This document shows, one piece after another, positions 1 to 5,088 of a DNA stretch of 5,088 nt. The position numbers were made by a program, and so were the translations under genes. The DNA is from JBBITW01 sp037440525. GTDB taxonomy: Bacteria > Desulfobacterota > BSN033 > UBA1163. Location: NCBI GenBank assembly GCA_037440525.1, contig JBBITW010000222.1, positions 1-5,088 on the forward strand, written 5' to 3'. Under the pieces are notes generated by a model. It was not told the DNA's origin. It worked only from the letters and a program-made list of their open reading frames with translations, and searched no databases. How positions within the stretch are numbered: the first letter of the stretch is position 1; each line of letters opens with the position of its first letter.

Positions 1-3
1 TAT

Positions 4-1014
4 TTGAAAGAACAACAAGAAGAGATGGTTGAGAAGGTCGTTTTCGACGACCTTCAACTTGCTAATACACTTTTTGGTGCACACAGTGAAAATTTAAGGC
101 GTATTGCCCGAACCATCGGGGTAAAGATCAATGCAAGAGGCAATACCCTTACGGTTCAGGGAGATGAATATGAAGTTCAACTCTCCAAGCAGATATTAAA
201 TGAACTCTATGGTCTCCTCAAAAAAGGCTATCCCCTCTATTCCACAGATATTGATTATGCAATTCGAATGATCTCCGATGATAGAACAGTCAATCTCGAA
301 GAGATATTTCTCGATACTGTATATATTTCCTCAAGGAAGAGGGTGATTACTCCAAAGAGTATTGTCCAGAAACGTTACATCGATGCGATCAGAAAATATG
401 ATCTTGTAATTGGAATCGGACCTGCTGGAACGGGAAAGACATACCTGGCAATGGCTATGGCTATTGCCTCTCTTATGAAACAGGAGGTTGAGAGGATTGT
501 CCTTACAAGGCCTGCTGTTGAGGCAGGAGAAAAATTGGGATTCCTTCCCGGTAATATGTATGAGAAGGTGAATCCTTATCTTAGGCCTCTTTACGATGCC
601 CTTCATGATATGATGGATTTCGAGCGGGCCTCAAAGCTTGTAGAAAAAGGGGTAATAGAGGTAGCCCCCCTGGCGTTTATGAGGGGAAGAACCCTGAACG
701 ACTCTTTTGTCATCCTCGACGAGGCTCAAAACACAGGGCCAGAACAGATGAAGATGTTCCTAACCCGGTTGGGTTTTAGTTCAAAGGCTGTTATTACAGG
801 TGATATAACACAGGTTGACCTCCCGGAGAACAAATTATCAGGCTTAATCGAGATTCAGGATATCCTGAAGGGGATAGAAGGAATTGCCTTTGTATACTTC
901 TCTGAAAAGGATGTTGTAAGGCATCCCCTCGTTCAGGATATCATCAAAGCATACGAAAGGGCAGAAGAGAGACGCCAGCGTCAGAAAGGATATCCTGCTA
1001 AAGAATCATTATGA
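4..1014 (+). CDS. phoH: PhoH/YbeZ family P-loop ATPase
   Basis: Cytoplasmic ATPase of the PhoH family (YbeZ in E. coli), thought to act in RNA metabolism and ribosome maturation together with YbeY. Residues about 13-76 form the small KH-like N-terminal domain (GAHSENLRRIA around 25-35). The P-loop domain follows, with Walker A GPAGTGKT at 139-146 (K145), the family motif TRPAVEAGEKLGFLPG at 168-183, Walker B FVILDEAQN at 235-243 (D239, E240), ITGD at 264-267 and VVRHPLVQDI near 304-313. At 336 residues it is normal for the family. I take the TTG at base 4 as start, but only three bases of upstream sequence are visible, the frame is open to the window edge and no Shine-Dalgarno can be seen. 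An ATG at base 25 is the alternative; either way the conserved domains are intact. The stop overlaps the start of the next gene (ATGA), so the two are probably translationally coupled. The family call is secure; the exact start is not. Confidence 0.96.
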   Translation: MKEQQEEMVEKVVFDDLQLANTLFGAHSENLRRIARTIGVKINARGNTLTVQGDEYEVQLSKQILNELYGLLKKGYPLYSTDIDYAIRMISDDRTVNLEEIFLDTVYISSRKRVITPKSIVQKRYIDAIRKYDLVIGIGPAGTGKTYLAMAMAIASLMKQEVERIVLTRPAVEAGEKLGFLPGNMYEKVNPYLRPLYDALHDMMDFERASKLVEKGVIEVAPLAFMRGRTLNDSFVILDEAQNTGPEQMKMFLTRLGFSSKAVITGDITQVDLPENKLSGLIEIQDILKGIEGIAFVYFSEKDVVRHPLVQDIIKAYERAEERRQRQKGYPAKESL

Positions 1015-3401
1015 TATTATCCATTAAAAAATTGATCCATTACGATTTTCTTTTTAAAAATTCAAACGGTAGAAAAAGGCATTTATGGTTAGAAAGGATT
1101 AAAACACCTTCATATCAAAAATGGTTTATTGGTATAGGAACTGCACTAATTCTTACCTTCCTACTCTCGCCTTCCCTTCGACCCAACATAAAAGACTACA
1201 TAAAAGGAGAAATTGCTTATAAGGAGATTAAATCAAATCGCGATCTTCTTGTTTTAGATGAAAAATCCACCGAAGAAAAACGCCTTGAGGCTGAACGTTT
1301 AATCCCCTCAATCTATGATTATGATTTGGCTTCTGTTATAGAAACAGAAAAGCGGATTAGATCCCTTTTTCGAGCACTTTCTTCTTCATTTGAAGATATG
1401 AAAAAGGGAGTTGATAAAAATGATCTTATGAGGAAGGAATGGGACTCATTTTTCCCTTCACTCACAAATAAAGAATGGCAGATCCTTGAAAAAAATCGTT
1501 TTAATCCATCCATAGGGGAATCGGTCTTAAACCTGATATCACCAATTTTAAGGAAAGGCATCGTCAATGATAAAGACCTTCTTGACCCAGATTCTACCAG
1601 AGGAGTAGTGATAAGAAATATCCAGACCCGTATGGAACGAAAGGATATTCCTCCTTTTACATTCTTTGATATTAAAGAAGCGAGAAGCAAACTCAAAATG
1701 CAGGTTGACCTTCTCGTCCCTAATCTCGGGAAAGATCTCTCCTCCCTTATTCTAAAAATCTCTGAACCATTGATTAGGCCAAATCTTACATTTAATAAGG
1801 ATGAGACTGAGGAAAGAAAGTTAAAGGCCCGAGAGAAGGTCAATCCTGTCTATTTCCAGATCAGAAGAGGAGAGGTCATCCTAAGACCGGGAGACCGTAT
1901 ACAGGAAGAACATATATATAAAATCAATGCATTAAAGAAGGCTCAGGAGAAAAGTCATCTCTTGGCCATTTTGATAGGCATAAGTCTTTTAACATTTCTT
2001 ATCCTGGCAAGTCTTTATGAGTTTTCAACAAAGAATATCAGAAAGATCTCACTTTCCAATAAAGATCTTCTCTTCTTCTGCAGTACTCTTGTTGGAATTA
2101 TAGCCTTTTTAAAAATCTTTCAGATCATCTCTGATATCCTTGGAGGTGAGTTCCTTTCAATCCCATCTTCATCCTATTCATATCTATTTCCCATTGCCTC
2201 AGGTGCAATGCTTGTTCGGATTGCCATCCATTCAGAGGCTGCCATTATCTTTACAATCCTGACAAGTTATTTTTCGGCCCAAATGATGGGAAACCAGCTC
2301 TTCTATTTTATATTCACATTTGTGAGTAGTCTTGTAGGAGCCCACAAAGTGGCAAGATGTGAACAGCGATCCATCTTAATAAAGGCTGGGATAACTGTTG
2401 GAGCAATCAATGTATTAATGCTCTTTGCCCATCACCTTTTTTCAGATGTCCCTTTTGGCAAAACACTTTTATCAGATTTGGTAATGGGACTTTTAGCAGG
2501 GCCATTTTCCTCGCTCCTGGTCTTGGGTATTACACCTCTCGCTGAAAGTCTCTTTGGATATACAACCGATATCAAACTACTCGAATTGGCCAATATGGAT
2601 AATCCTATTTTAAAAGACCTTATTCTCCAGGCCCCAGGAACCTACCATCACAGTATTATCGTAGGAAGCCTGGTAGAGGCGGCTGCTAAATCAATTGCAG
2701 CAAATCCATTGCTTGCGAGGGTAAGCGCCTATTATCATGATGTAGGAAAATTAAAAAAACCTCTTTATTTCATTGAGAACTCAGGAGGAATGGAAAATAG
2801 ACACGACCACCTCTCACCAAACATGTCGAGCCTTATCCTGATCTCCCATGTGAAAGATGGGGTCGAACTGGCTCGGGAAAACCACCTGGGAGAAAAGATT
2901 ACCAATATCATTCAGCAACATCACGGAACAAGCCTCATCTCCTATTTTTATCAGAAGGCAAAGGAAAAAGGAAATCCAGAAATGGATAATCTCGACGAGA
3001 AGGATTTCCGTTATCCTGGACCAAAACCACAGACAAAGGAAGCAGGAATAGTTATGCTTGCAGATGCGGTTGAGGCTGCATCTCGAACACTCTCTGATCC
3101 AACCCCCTCTCGAATTAAAGGACTTGTCCAGAGAATCACCAATAATATCTTCTTGGATGGACAACTTGAAGAATGCGAATTAACCCTGAAGGATCTTCAA
3201 AAGATCGAGGAAAGCTTCAGCCGTATTCTGACTGCCATATTTCACCAGAGGATTGATTATCCCACTTTACCTGATACAGGAATGACCAAAAAGAGGAACG
3301 ATGAAGATCTGGATTCGAAATCTTCAAAAACCTATTCCATTAGAATTAAGAAAGATAAGAAGGGTGGCTCAAAAGATATTGGCCAGATTGGGACTGCGTG
3401 A
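1011..3401 (+). CDS. pgpH: PgpH-like 7TM-HD cyclic-di-AMP phosphodiesterase
   Basis: Inner-membrane phosphodiesterase of the 7TMR-HD family (PgpH; YqfF in Bacillus), whose HD domain cleaves c-di-AMP to pApA. A basic cytoplasmic N-terminus (1-37) leads into a membrane anchor (about 38-55). An extracytoplasmic 7TMR-HDED domain follows (about 56-312), with RRGEVILRPGDRI at 285-297. About seven membrane helices span 316-515. The HD domain (about 530-750) shows GTYHHS (H547), YHDVGK (H576, D577), SHVKDG (H613), QQHHGT (H637, H638) and LADAVEA (D685), the full metal-ligand set expected of an active enzyme, with H-to-HD spacing like Listeria PgpH as I recall it. The ATG lies in an ATGA overlap with phoH. 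The only purine-rich SD-like stretch (983-990) is about 20 bases upstream, too far to work well, so translational coupling is likely. After HQRIDYP (745-751), where the family normally ends, there is a Lys-rich tail. Residues 764-796 of this tail are encoded over the start of ybeY. The substrate is assigned from the family, not proven. Confidence 0.95.
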   Translation: MILSIKKLIHYDFLFKNSNGRKRHLWLERIKTPSYQKWFIGIGTALILTFLLSPSLRPNIKDYIKGEIAYKEIKSNRDLLVLDEKSTEEKRLEAERLIPSIYDYDLASVIETEKRIRSLFRALSSSFEDMKKGVDKNDLMRKEWDSFFPSLTNKEWQILEKNRFNPSIGESVLNLISPILRKGIVNDKDLLDPDSTRGVVIRNIQTRMERKDIPPFTFFDIKEARSKLKMQVDLLVPNLGKDLSSLILKISEPLIRPNLTFNKDETEERKLKAREKVNPVYFQIRRGEVILRPGDRIQEEHIYKINALKKAQEKSHLLAILIGISLLTFLILASLYEFSTKNIRKISLSNKDLLFFCSTLVGIIAFLKIFQIISDILGGEFLSIPSSSYSYLFPIASGAMLVRIAIHSEAAIIFTILTSYFSAQMMGNQLFYFIFTFVSSLVGAHKVARCEQRSILIKAGITVGAINVLMLFAHHLFSDVPFGKTLLSDLVMGLLAGPFSSLLVLGITPLAESLFGYTTDIKLLELANMDNPILKDLILQAPGTYHHSIIVGSLVEAAAKSIAANPLLARVSAYYHDVGKLKKPLYFIENSGGMENRHDHLSPNMSSLILISHVKDGVELARENHLGEKITNIIQQHHGTSLISYFYQKAKEKGNPEMDNLDEKDFRYPGPKPQTKEAGIVMLADAVEAASRTLSDPTPSRIKGLVQRITNNIFLDGQLEECELTLKDLQKIEESFSRILTAIFHQRIDYPTLPDTGMTKKRNDEDLDSKSSKTYSIRIKKDKKGGSKDIGQIGTA
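3292..3297 (+). promoter_or_regulatory. Shine-Dalgarno of ybeY inside pgpH
   Basis: AGAGGA lies three bases before the ATG at 3301, within pgpH codons just upstream of its tail. The spacing is short, but together with the conserved YbeY N-terminus it supports initiation at 3301. It would place ybeY initiation under ribosomes that are still completing PgpH. Confidence 0.55.
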
Positions 3402-3744
3402 TGGAGAGCTGAGTCTCTTATTGGTCAACGACACCCAGATTCAAGAATTGAATAAGAATTTCCTCCATCGTAATAAACCAACTAATGTCCTCGCCTTTCC
3501 AATGAGAAAGGGAGAATTCCCTAACCTTCACCCGCATATCCTCGGTGACATTGTAATCTCTGTTGAGACTGCCTCTCGGGAATCAAAAAGATTTGGGCTG
3601 AACCACATGGAGATGATAACCCTTCTGATGATACATGGGATTTTGCACCTTCTCGGATACGACCATGAGGGAACAAAAAAGGAAGCACGTAATATGGCAA
3701 TCAAACAGAAAGAACTTTTCCAATTAATAATGAAGGAAAATTAA
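3301..3744 (+). CDS. ybeY: Endoribonuclease YbeY (rRNA maturation factor)
   Basis: Single-domain metalloprotein (UPF0054) that acts in 16S rRNA 3'-end maturation and 70S quality control in the cytoplasm. The zinc site is complete: the HGxLHLxGYDH motif gives H112, H116 and H122 (H-x3-H-x5-H). Other family signatures are ELSLLLVND at 36-44, NKPTNVLAFP at 58-67 and LGDIVIS at 81-87. The length of 147 residues is typical. The ATG at 3301 is chosen because MKIWIRNLQ matches the usual first strand of YbeY; the next in-frame ATG (residue 68) would remove much of the domain. The start lies 101 bases inside pgpH, in the +1 frame relative to it. The position that is Arg in E. coli (R59, from my memory of that sequence) reads Leu55 here, with Arg57 nearby. 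I believe Leu is common in delta-type YbeY. Its place after phoH fits the known YbeZ-YbeY partnership. Confidence 0.96.
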   Translation: MKIWIRNLQKPIPLELRKIRRVAQKILARLGLRDGELSLLLVNDTQIQELNKNFLHRNKPTNVLAFPMRKGEFPNLHPHILGDIVISVETASRESKRFGLNHMEMITLLMIHGILHLLGYDHEGTKKEARNMAIKQKELFQLIMKEN

Positions 3745-3784
3745 TCCATTTAGTGACCCACTTTATACCCCTTTCAAAAACAAA

Positions 3785-3825
3785 AACCTCACCTCTCCCC
3801 AAGGAGGTTGTCTCGCAATGAGGTG
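3785..3825. repeat. CCTC-rich dyad element bordering the assembly gap
   Basis: AACCTC (3785-3790) can pair with GAGGTT (3804-3809), and the adjacent CACCTC (3790-3795) can pair with GAGGTG (3820-3825). The left side therefore holds a tandem ACCTC ACCTC and the right side two GAGGT units. The two stems share a base, so they compete or nest imperfectly. The reverse strand reads CCTCATTGCGAGACAAC, reminiscent of dispersed intergenic repeat families that carry ATTGCGAG and CTCTCCCC cores. The other side of the gap (3934-3947) is also CACCTCC-like. No long U-run follows, so it is a poor candidate for an ordinary terminator of the ybeY operon. A dispersed repeat is inferred, not shown; only one partial copy is visible. 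Confidence 0.35.
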
Positions 3826-3833
3826 TATGCCAT

Positions 3834-3933
3834 NNNNNNNNNNNNNNNNNNNNNNNNNNNNNNNNNNNNNNNNNNNNNNNNNNNNNNNNNNNNNNNNNNN
3901 NNNNNNNNNNNNNNNNNNNNNNNNNNNNNNNNN
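3834..3933. other. Assembly gap (100 N)
   Basis: Exactly 100 Ns, the conventional placeholder for a scaffold gap of unknown length. The real distance between ybeY and the tRNA-Ala region is unknown, and a repeat, or even further operon genes, could be missing here. Apart from the gap, bases 3745-4038 contain only the dyad element on the left, AT-rich sequence and the tRNA promoter on the right. I see no gene in the known bases. Any reading frame drawn across the Ns is meaningless. Confidence 0.97.
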
Positions 3934-3998
3934 CACCCCACCTCCCCAGTCGATAGGACTTGTTTTAAATAATTTTTCAGAGACCTCCTTTTTATATT

Positions 3999-4027
3999 TT
4001 GACAATTTTTATTTTTTTATGTTAAAT
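3999..4027 (+). promoter_or_regulatory. Sigma70-type promoter for tRNA-Ala
   Basis: A perfect -35 box TTGACA (3999-4004) is followed after exactly 17 bases of T-rich spacer by TTAAAT (4022-4027), which matches 4 of 6 bases of the -10 consensus. Transcription would start near 4034, about five bases before the first tRNA base at 4039, an expected short leader for a tRNA gene. The tRNA therefore need not depend on the ybeY operon upstream. The -10 assignment is the weaker half. Confidence 0.65.
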
Positions 4028-4038
4028 TAAATATCTGT

Positions 4039-4114
4039 GGGGCTGTAGCTCAGCTGGGAGAGCACATGAATGGCATTCATGAGGTCGTGGGTTCGATCCC
4101 CATCAGCTCCACCA
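4039..4114 (+). tRNA. tRNA-Ala (anticodon GGC)
   Basis: Complete cloverleaf. The acceptor GGGGCTG (4039-4045) pairs with CAGCTCC (4104-4110), and base 3 against base 70 is G:U, the classic alanine identity pair. The D-stem is GCTC/GAGC. The anticodon stem CATGA/TCATG closes the loop ATGGCAT (4070-4076) with anticodon GGC at 4072-4074, reading GCC and GCU. The loop has A32 and U38, the pair known to be conserved in bacterial tRNA-Ala(GGC). The variable loop is AGGTC, and the T-arm GTGGG/CCCAT has a G:U closing pair and loop TTCGATC. The discriminator is A (4111) and CCA is encoded (4112-4114). It sits between its own promoter and terminator, convergent with the zinc-ribbon gene. Confidence 0.97.
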
Positions 4115-4123
4115 TTGAAATTC

Positions 4124-4150
4124 AAGGGGCTAATCTATCCCCTTTTATTT
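4124..4150 (+). terminator. Rho-independent terminator of tRNA-Ala
   Basis: AAGGGG (4124-4129) and CCCCTT (4139-4144) form a 6-bp stem with a nine-base loop, followed by TTATTT. The hairpin begins ten bases after the encoded CCA. On the opposite strand the stem also follows the zinc-ribbon stop codon directly, but the trailing sequence there (GAATTTC) is a weaker U-tract, so its main role is probably for the tRNA, with a possible shared role. Confidence 0.65.
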
Positions 4151-4864
4151 CTTCCCTCCATTACCGTCATAGAAGAGAATCCTATTACAATTGGGGCAGC
4201 GAATCAGGGAATTGTTCTTTTGAACCTCAATAAACATTTGTGGAGGAACATTGACGAAACAACCTTGACATGTTTCATTTTTAACGCTCACAACACCTAT
4301 CCCGTGTCTCTTTTCCTTTAAGGTATTATATAGATTGAAAAGCTTCGATTCGATTTGTTTCGAAAGGGCCTTTTTTCTTTCCATTTTCTCTTTCCAAGCT
4401 ATATCTCCTTTTGCCATCTTTTCCATGAGCCTACTTTTTTCTGCCTCTATCTTTTCAAGACTTGATGCAATCTCCTTTTCGCGCTTCAATATGTCCTTTT
4501 TCAGTTCGTCAATCTCATCCATAACCATAAGAATTTCCTCTTCTGTTCGGCTTGCAGATGCTTTTATGATATCGATTTCAGATAGAAGAGCTTGATATTC
4601 CTTATTGGTCTTAATCTCAAACATTCTCCCTTCTGCCTTTTTGATCTTCTCCTGTTCCATAAGGAGATCCTTCTCTTTCTTCCTCCGTTCCTTCTCTAAC
4701 AGTTCAAGCTTCTCTTTCTCCTTCTGAATCTTTTCCTTCTCAATATTCTTCTTCTCATCTAACCTTCTAATCTCCTTTGGAAAATTCTCTCTTTCCTCCT
4801 CGAGATTTTTGATATCAAGATCAATTTTTTGAAGTTCCCATAGAAACTTTAATTGTTCCTTCAA
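4145..4864 (-). CDS. Coiled-coil C4 zinc-ribbon protein (CT398/CdsZ/FlgZ family)
   Basis: 239-residue cytoplasmic protein of the DUF164 family. About residues 8-183 are a long, highly charged Lys/Glu-rich helical hairpin (coiled coil) carrying the family-conserved KTNKEYQALLSEI at 85-97. The C-terminus is a zinc ribbon with C199-x2-C202 (ETCQGC) and C223-x2-C226 (CPNC), followed by NRILFYDG; NVPPQMF at 205-211 is also typical. Family members include Helicobacter HP0958/FlgZ and Chlamydia CT398/CdsZ, which bind the sigma-54 factor RpoN and, respectively, a flagellin mRNA and type III secretion proteins. Members in other phyla have no settled function, so a role here in RpoN or nucleic-acid binding is inference. 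The TTG start is well fixed: AGGAGGG lies seven bases upstream, an in-frame TAG directly precedes it, and the first in-frame ATG is only at residue 69. It is transcribed toward tRNA-Ala and appears to be a single-gene unit. Confidence 0.93.
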   Translation of the reverse strand: MKEQLKFLWELQKIDLDIKNLEEERENFPKEIRRLDEKKNIEKEKIQKEKEKLELLEKERRKKEKDLLMEQEKIKKAEGRMFEIKTNKEYQALLSEIDIIKASASRTEEEILMVMDEIDELKKDILKREKEIASSLEKIEAEKSRLMEKMAKGDIAWKEKMERKKALSKQIESKLFNLYNTLKEKRHGIGVVSVKNETCQGCFVNVPPQMFIEVQKNNSLIRCPNCNRILFYDGNGGKK

Positions 4865-4871
4865 CTAAATT

Positions 4872-4878
4872 CCCTCCT
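4872..4878 (-). promoter_or_regulatory. Strong Shine-Dalgarno fixing a TTG start
   Basis: On the minus strand AGGAGGG is followed by seven bases and then TTG (4864-4862). The codon before the TTG is an in-frame TAG (4867-4865), so the frame cannot begin upstream. This makes the non-ATG start of the zinc-ribbon gene convincing. Confidence 0.85.
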
Positions 4879-4895
4879 GGTTATTAAATTTATTT

Positions 4896-4924
4896 ATTCC
4901 AATTTAGGCAATATCCTCTATCAA
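4896..4924 (-). promoter_or_regulatory. Candidate promoter of the zinc-ribbon gene
   Basis: On the minus strand TTGATA (4924-4919, 5 of 6 to the -35 consensus) is followed after 17 bases by TGGAAT (4901-4896, 4 of 6 to the -10). It lies between the upstream hairpin terminator and the Shine-Dalgarno, where a promoter would be needed. An alternative, TTGCCT with TTTAAT at 17-base spacing slightly downstream, would start transcription almost on the Shine-Dalgarno and is less plausible. The tract is AT-rich, so chance matches are likely. Confidence 0.3.
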
Positions 4925-4934
4925 AGTCTTTATA

Positions 4935-4972
4935 AAGAAAAAGAGTGCACCTTCTGGTGCACTCTTTTTCTT
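4935..4972 (-). terminator. Perfect 17-bp hairpin, bidirectional terminator
   Basis: The arms 4935-4951 and 4956-4972 are exact reverse complements of 17 bases around a four-base loop (TTCT on the plus strand, AGAA on the minus). The core is GAGTGCACC, and each arm ends in an A/T-rich foot that supplies a T-run (TTTTTCTT) on either strand. On the minus strand it lies 63 bases past the tRNA-Ile2 3' end, so it should end that transcript before the zinc-ribbon gene's own promoter. No known plus-strand gene runs into it. Confidence 0.8.
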
Positions 4973-5035
4973 CAATACCATAGAGATTCGTTCTCTTCTT
5001 ACTAAAGGAATGTTACTCACCTTTTATTCCCTATA

Positions 5036-5088
5036 TGGGCCCACCTGGATTCGAACCAGGGACCTTCCGGTTATGAGCCGGTGGCTCT
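5036..5088 (-). tRNA. tRNA with CAU anticodon, probably tRNA-Ile2 (partial)
   Basis: Only nucleotides 21-73 are inside the window; the acceptor 5' strand and most of the D-arm lie beyond base 5088. Visible on the minus strand are the D-stem 3' strand GAGC, the anticodon stem CCGG/CCGG with loop CTCATAA (anticodon CAT at 5075-5073), the variable loop AGGTC, the T-arm CCTGG/CCAGG with loop TTCGAAT, the acceptor 3' strand TGGGCCC and discriminator A (5036). The acceptor implies C4:G69 and C5:G68 pairs, and the loop CTCATAA with a GG/CC-closed stem resembles tRNA-Ile2, whose C34 is changed to lysidine by TilS to read AUA. Elongator tRNA-Met is the alternative. CCA is not encoded (TAT follows). 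Bases 27 and 43 are A and A, a mismatch at the end of the anticodon stem. Confidence 0.8.

Noticed and set aside
1319..1843. Minus-strand 174-codon frame inside pgpH
   Set aside because: Fully antisense to a well-supported conserved gene, Ser/Arg-rich composition typical of shadow frames, no recognisable domain.
3785..3809. Terminator of the phoH-pgpH-ybeY operon
   Set aside because: The stem is only six base pairs with a 13-base loop and no T-run follows, so an intrinsic terminator is not supported.
3785..3960. CRISPR array across the gap
   Set aside because: The CCTC/GAGG units are too short and irregular, and no repeat-spacer periodicity is visible on either side.
3763..4005. Minus-strand frame spanning the N gap
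   Set aside because: It is open only because the Ns translate as X; its TTG start overlaps the tRNA-Ala -35 box, and the AAGGAGGT inside it is not followed by a start codon.
4070..4321. Plus-strand 83-codon frame starting in the tRNA
   Set aside because: Begins inside the tRNA anticodon loop and runs antisense through the zinc-ribbon gene.
4335..4595. Plus-strand 86-codon Ser/Phe-rich frame
   Set aside because: Antisense of the Lys/Glu-rich coiled-coil region, whose complement naturally reads as Ser/Phe.
4904..5020. Minus-strand 38-codon frame starting with GTG, reading through the hairpin terminator
   Set aside because: No properly spaced Shine-Dalgarno, lies directly behind a tRNA, and its middle is simply the palindromic terminator translated (KKKSAPEGALFFF).

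Overview
The window reads as a piece of an AT-leaning bacterial chromosome, probably a scaffold from a draft or metagenome assembly, because a run of exactly 100 Ns interrupts it. The gene set is housekeeping. The phoH / 7TM-HD / ybeY order and the C4 zinc-ribbon protein fit Desulfobacterota (former Deltaproteobacteria) or a neighbouring Gram-negative phylum. The same trio also occurs in Firmicutes, so this placement is an inference.

Layout. Bases 4-3744 hold a tight plus-strand operon. It encodes a PhoH/YbeZ-type ATPase, a PgpH-type 7TM-HD cyclic-di-AMP phosphodiesterase (joined to phoH by an ATGA overlap), and the endoribonuclease YbeY, whose start lies 101 bases inside the pgpH reading frame. 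Bases 3745-4038 contain a CCTC-rich dyad sequence, the N gap (3834-3933) and a good promoter for a plus-strand tRNA-Ala(GGC) at 4039-4114. This tRNA ends in a compact terminator that abuts the stop codon of a convergent minus-strand gene (4145-4864). That gene encodes a coiled-coil C4 zinc-ribbon protein of the CT398/CdsZ/FlgZ (DUF164) family and starts with TTG behind a strong Shine-Dalgarno. Upstream of it are a 17-bp perfect hairpin terminator and, at the right edge, the 3' part of a minus-strand CAU-anticodon tRNA that looks like tRNA-Ile2.

How the genes fit together. PhoH/YbeZ and YbeY are known partners in RNA handling and ribosome maturation. The HD protein between them would tie that operon to c-di-AMP turnover at the membrane. 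The right half is a convergent/tandem tRNA and zinc-ribbon block with its own promoters and terminators. I do not see an undescribed biological system here. The points most worth a second look are the long pgpH/ybeY overlap, the repeat-like sequence beside the assembly gap, and the identity features of the two tRNAs.
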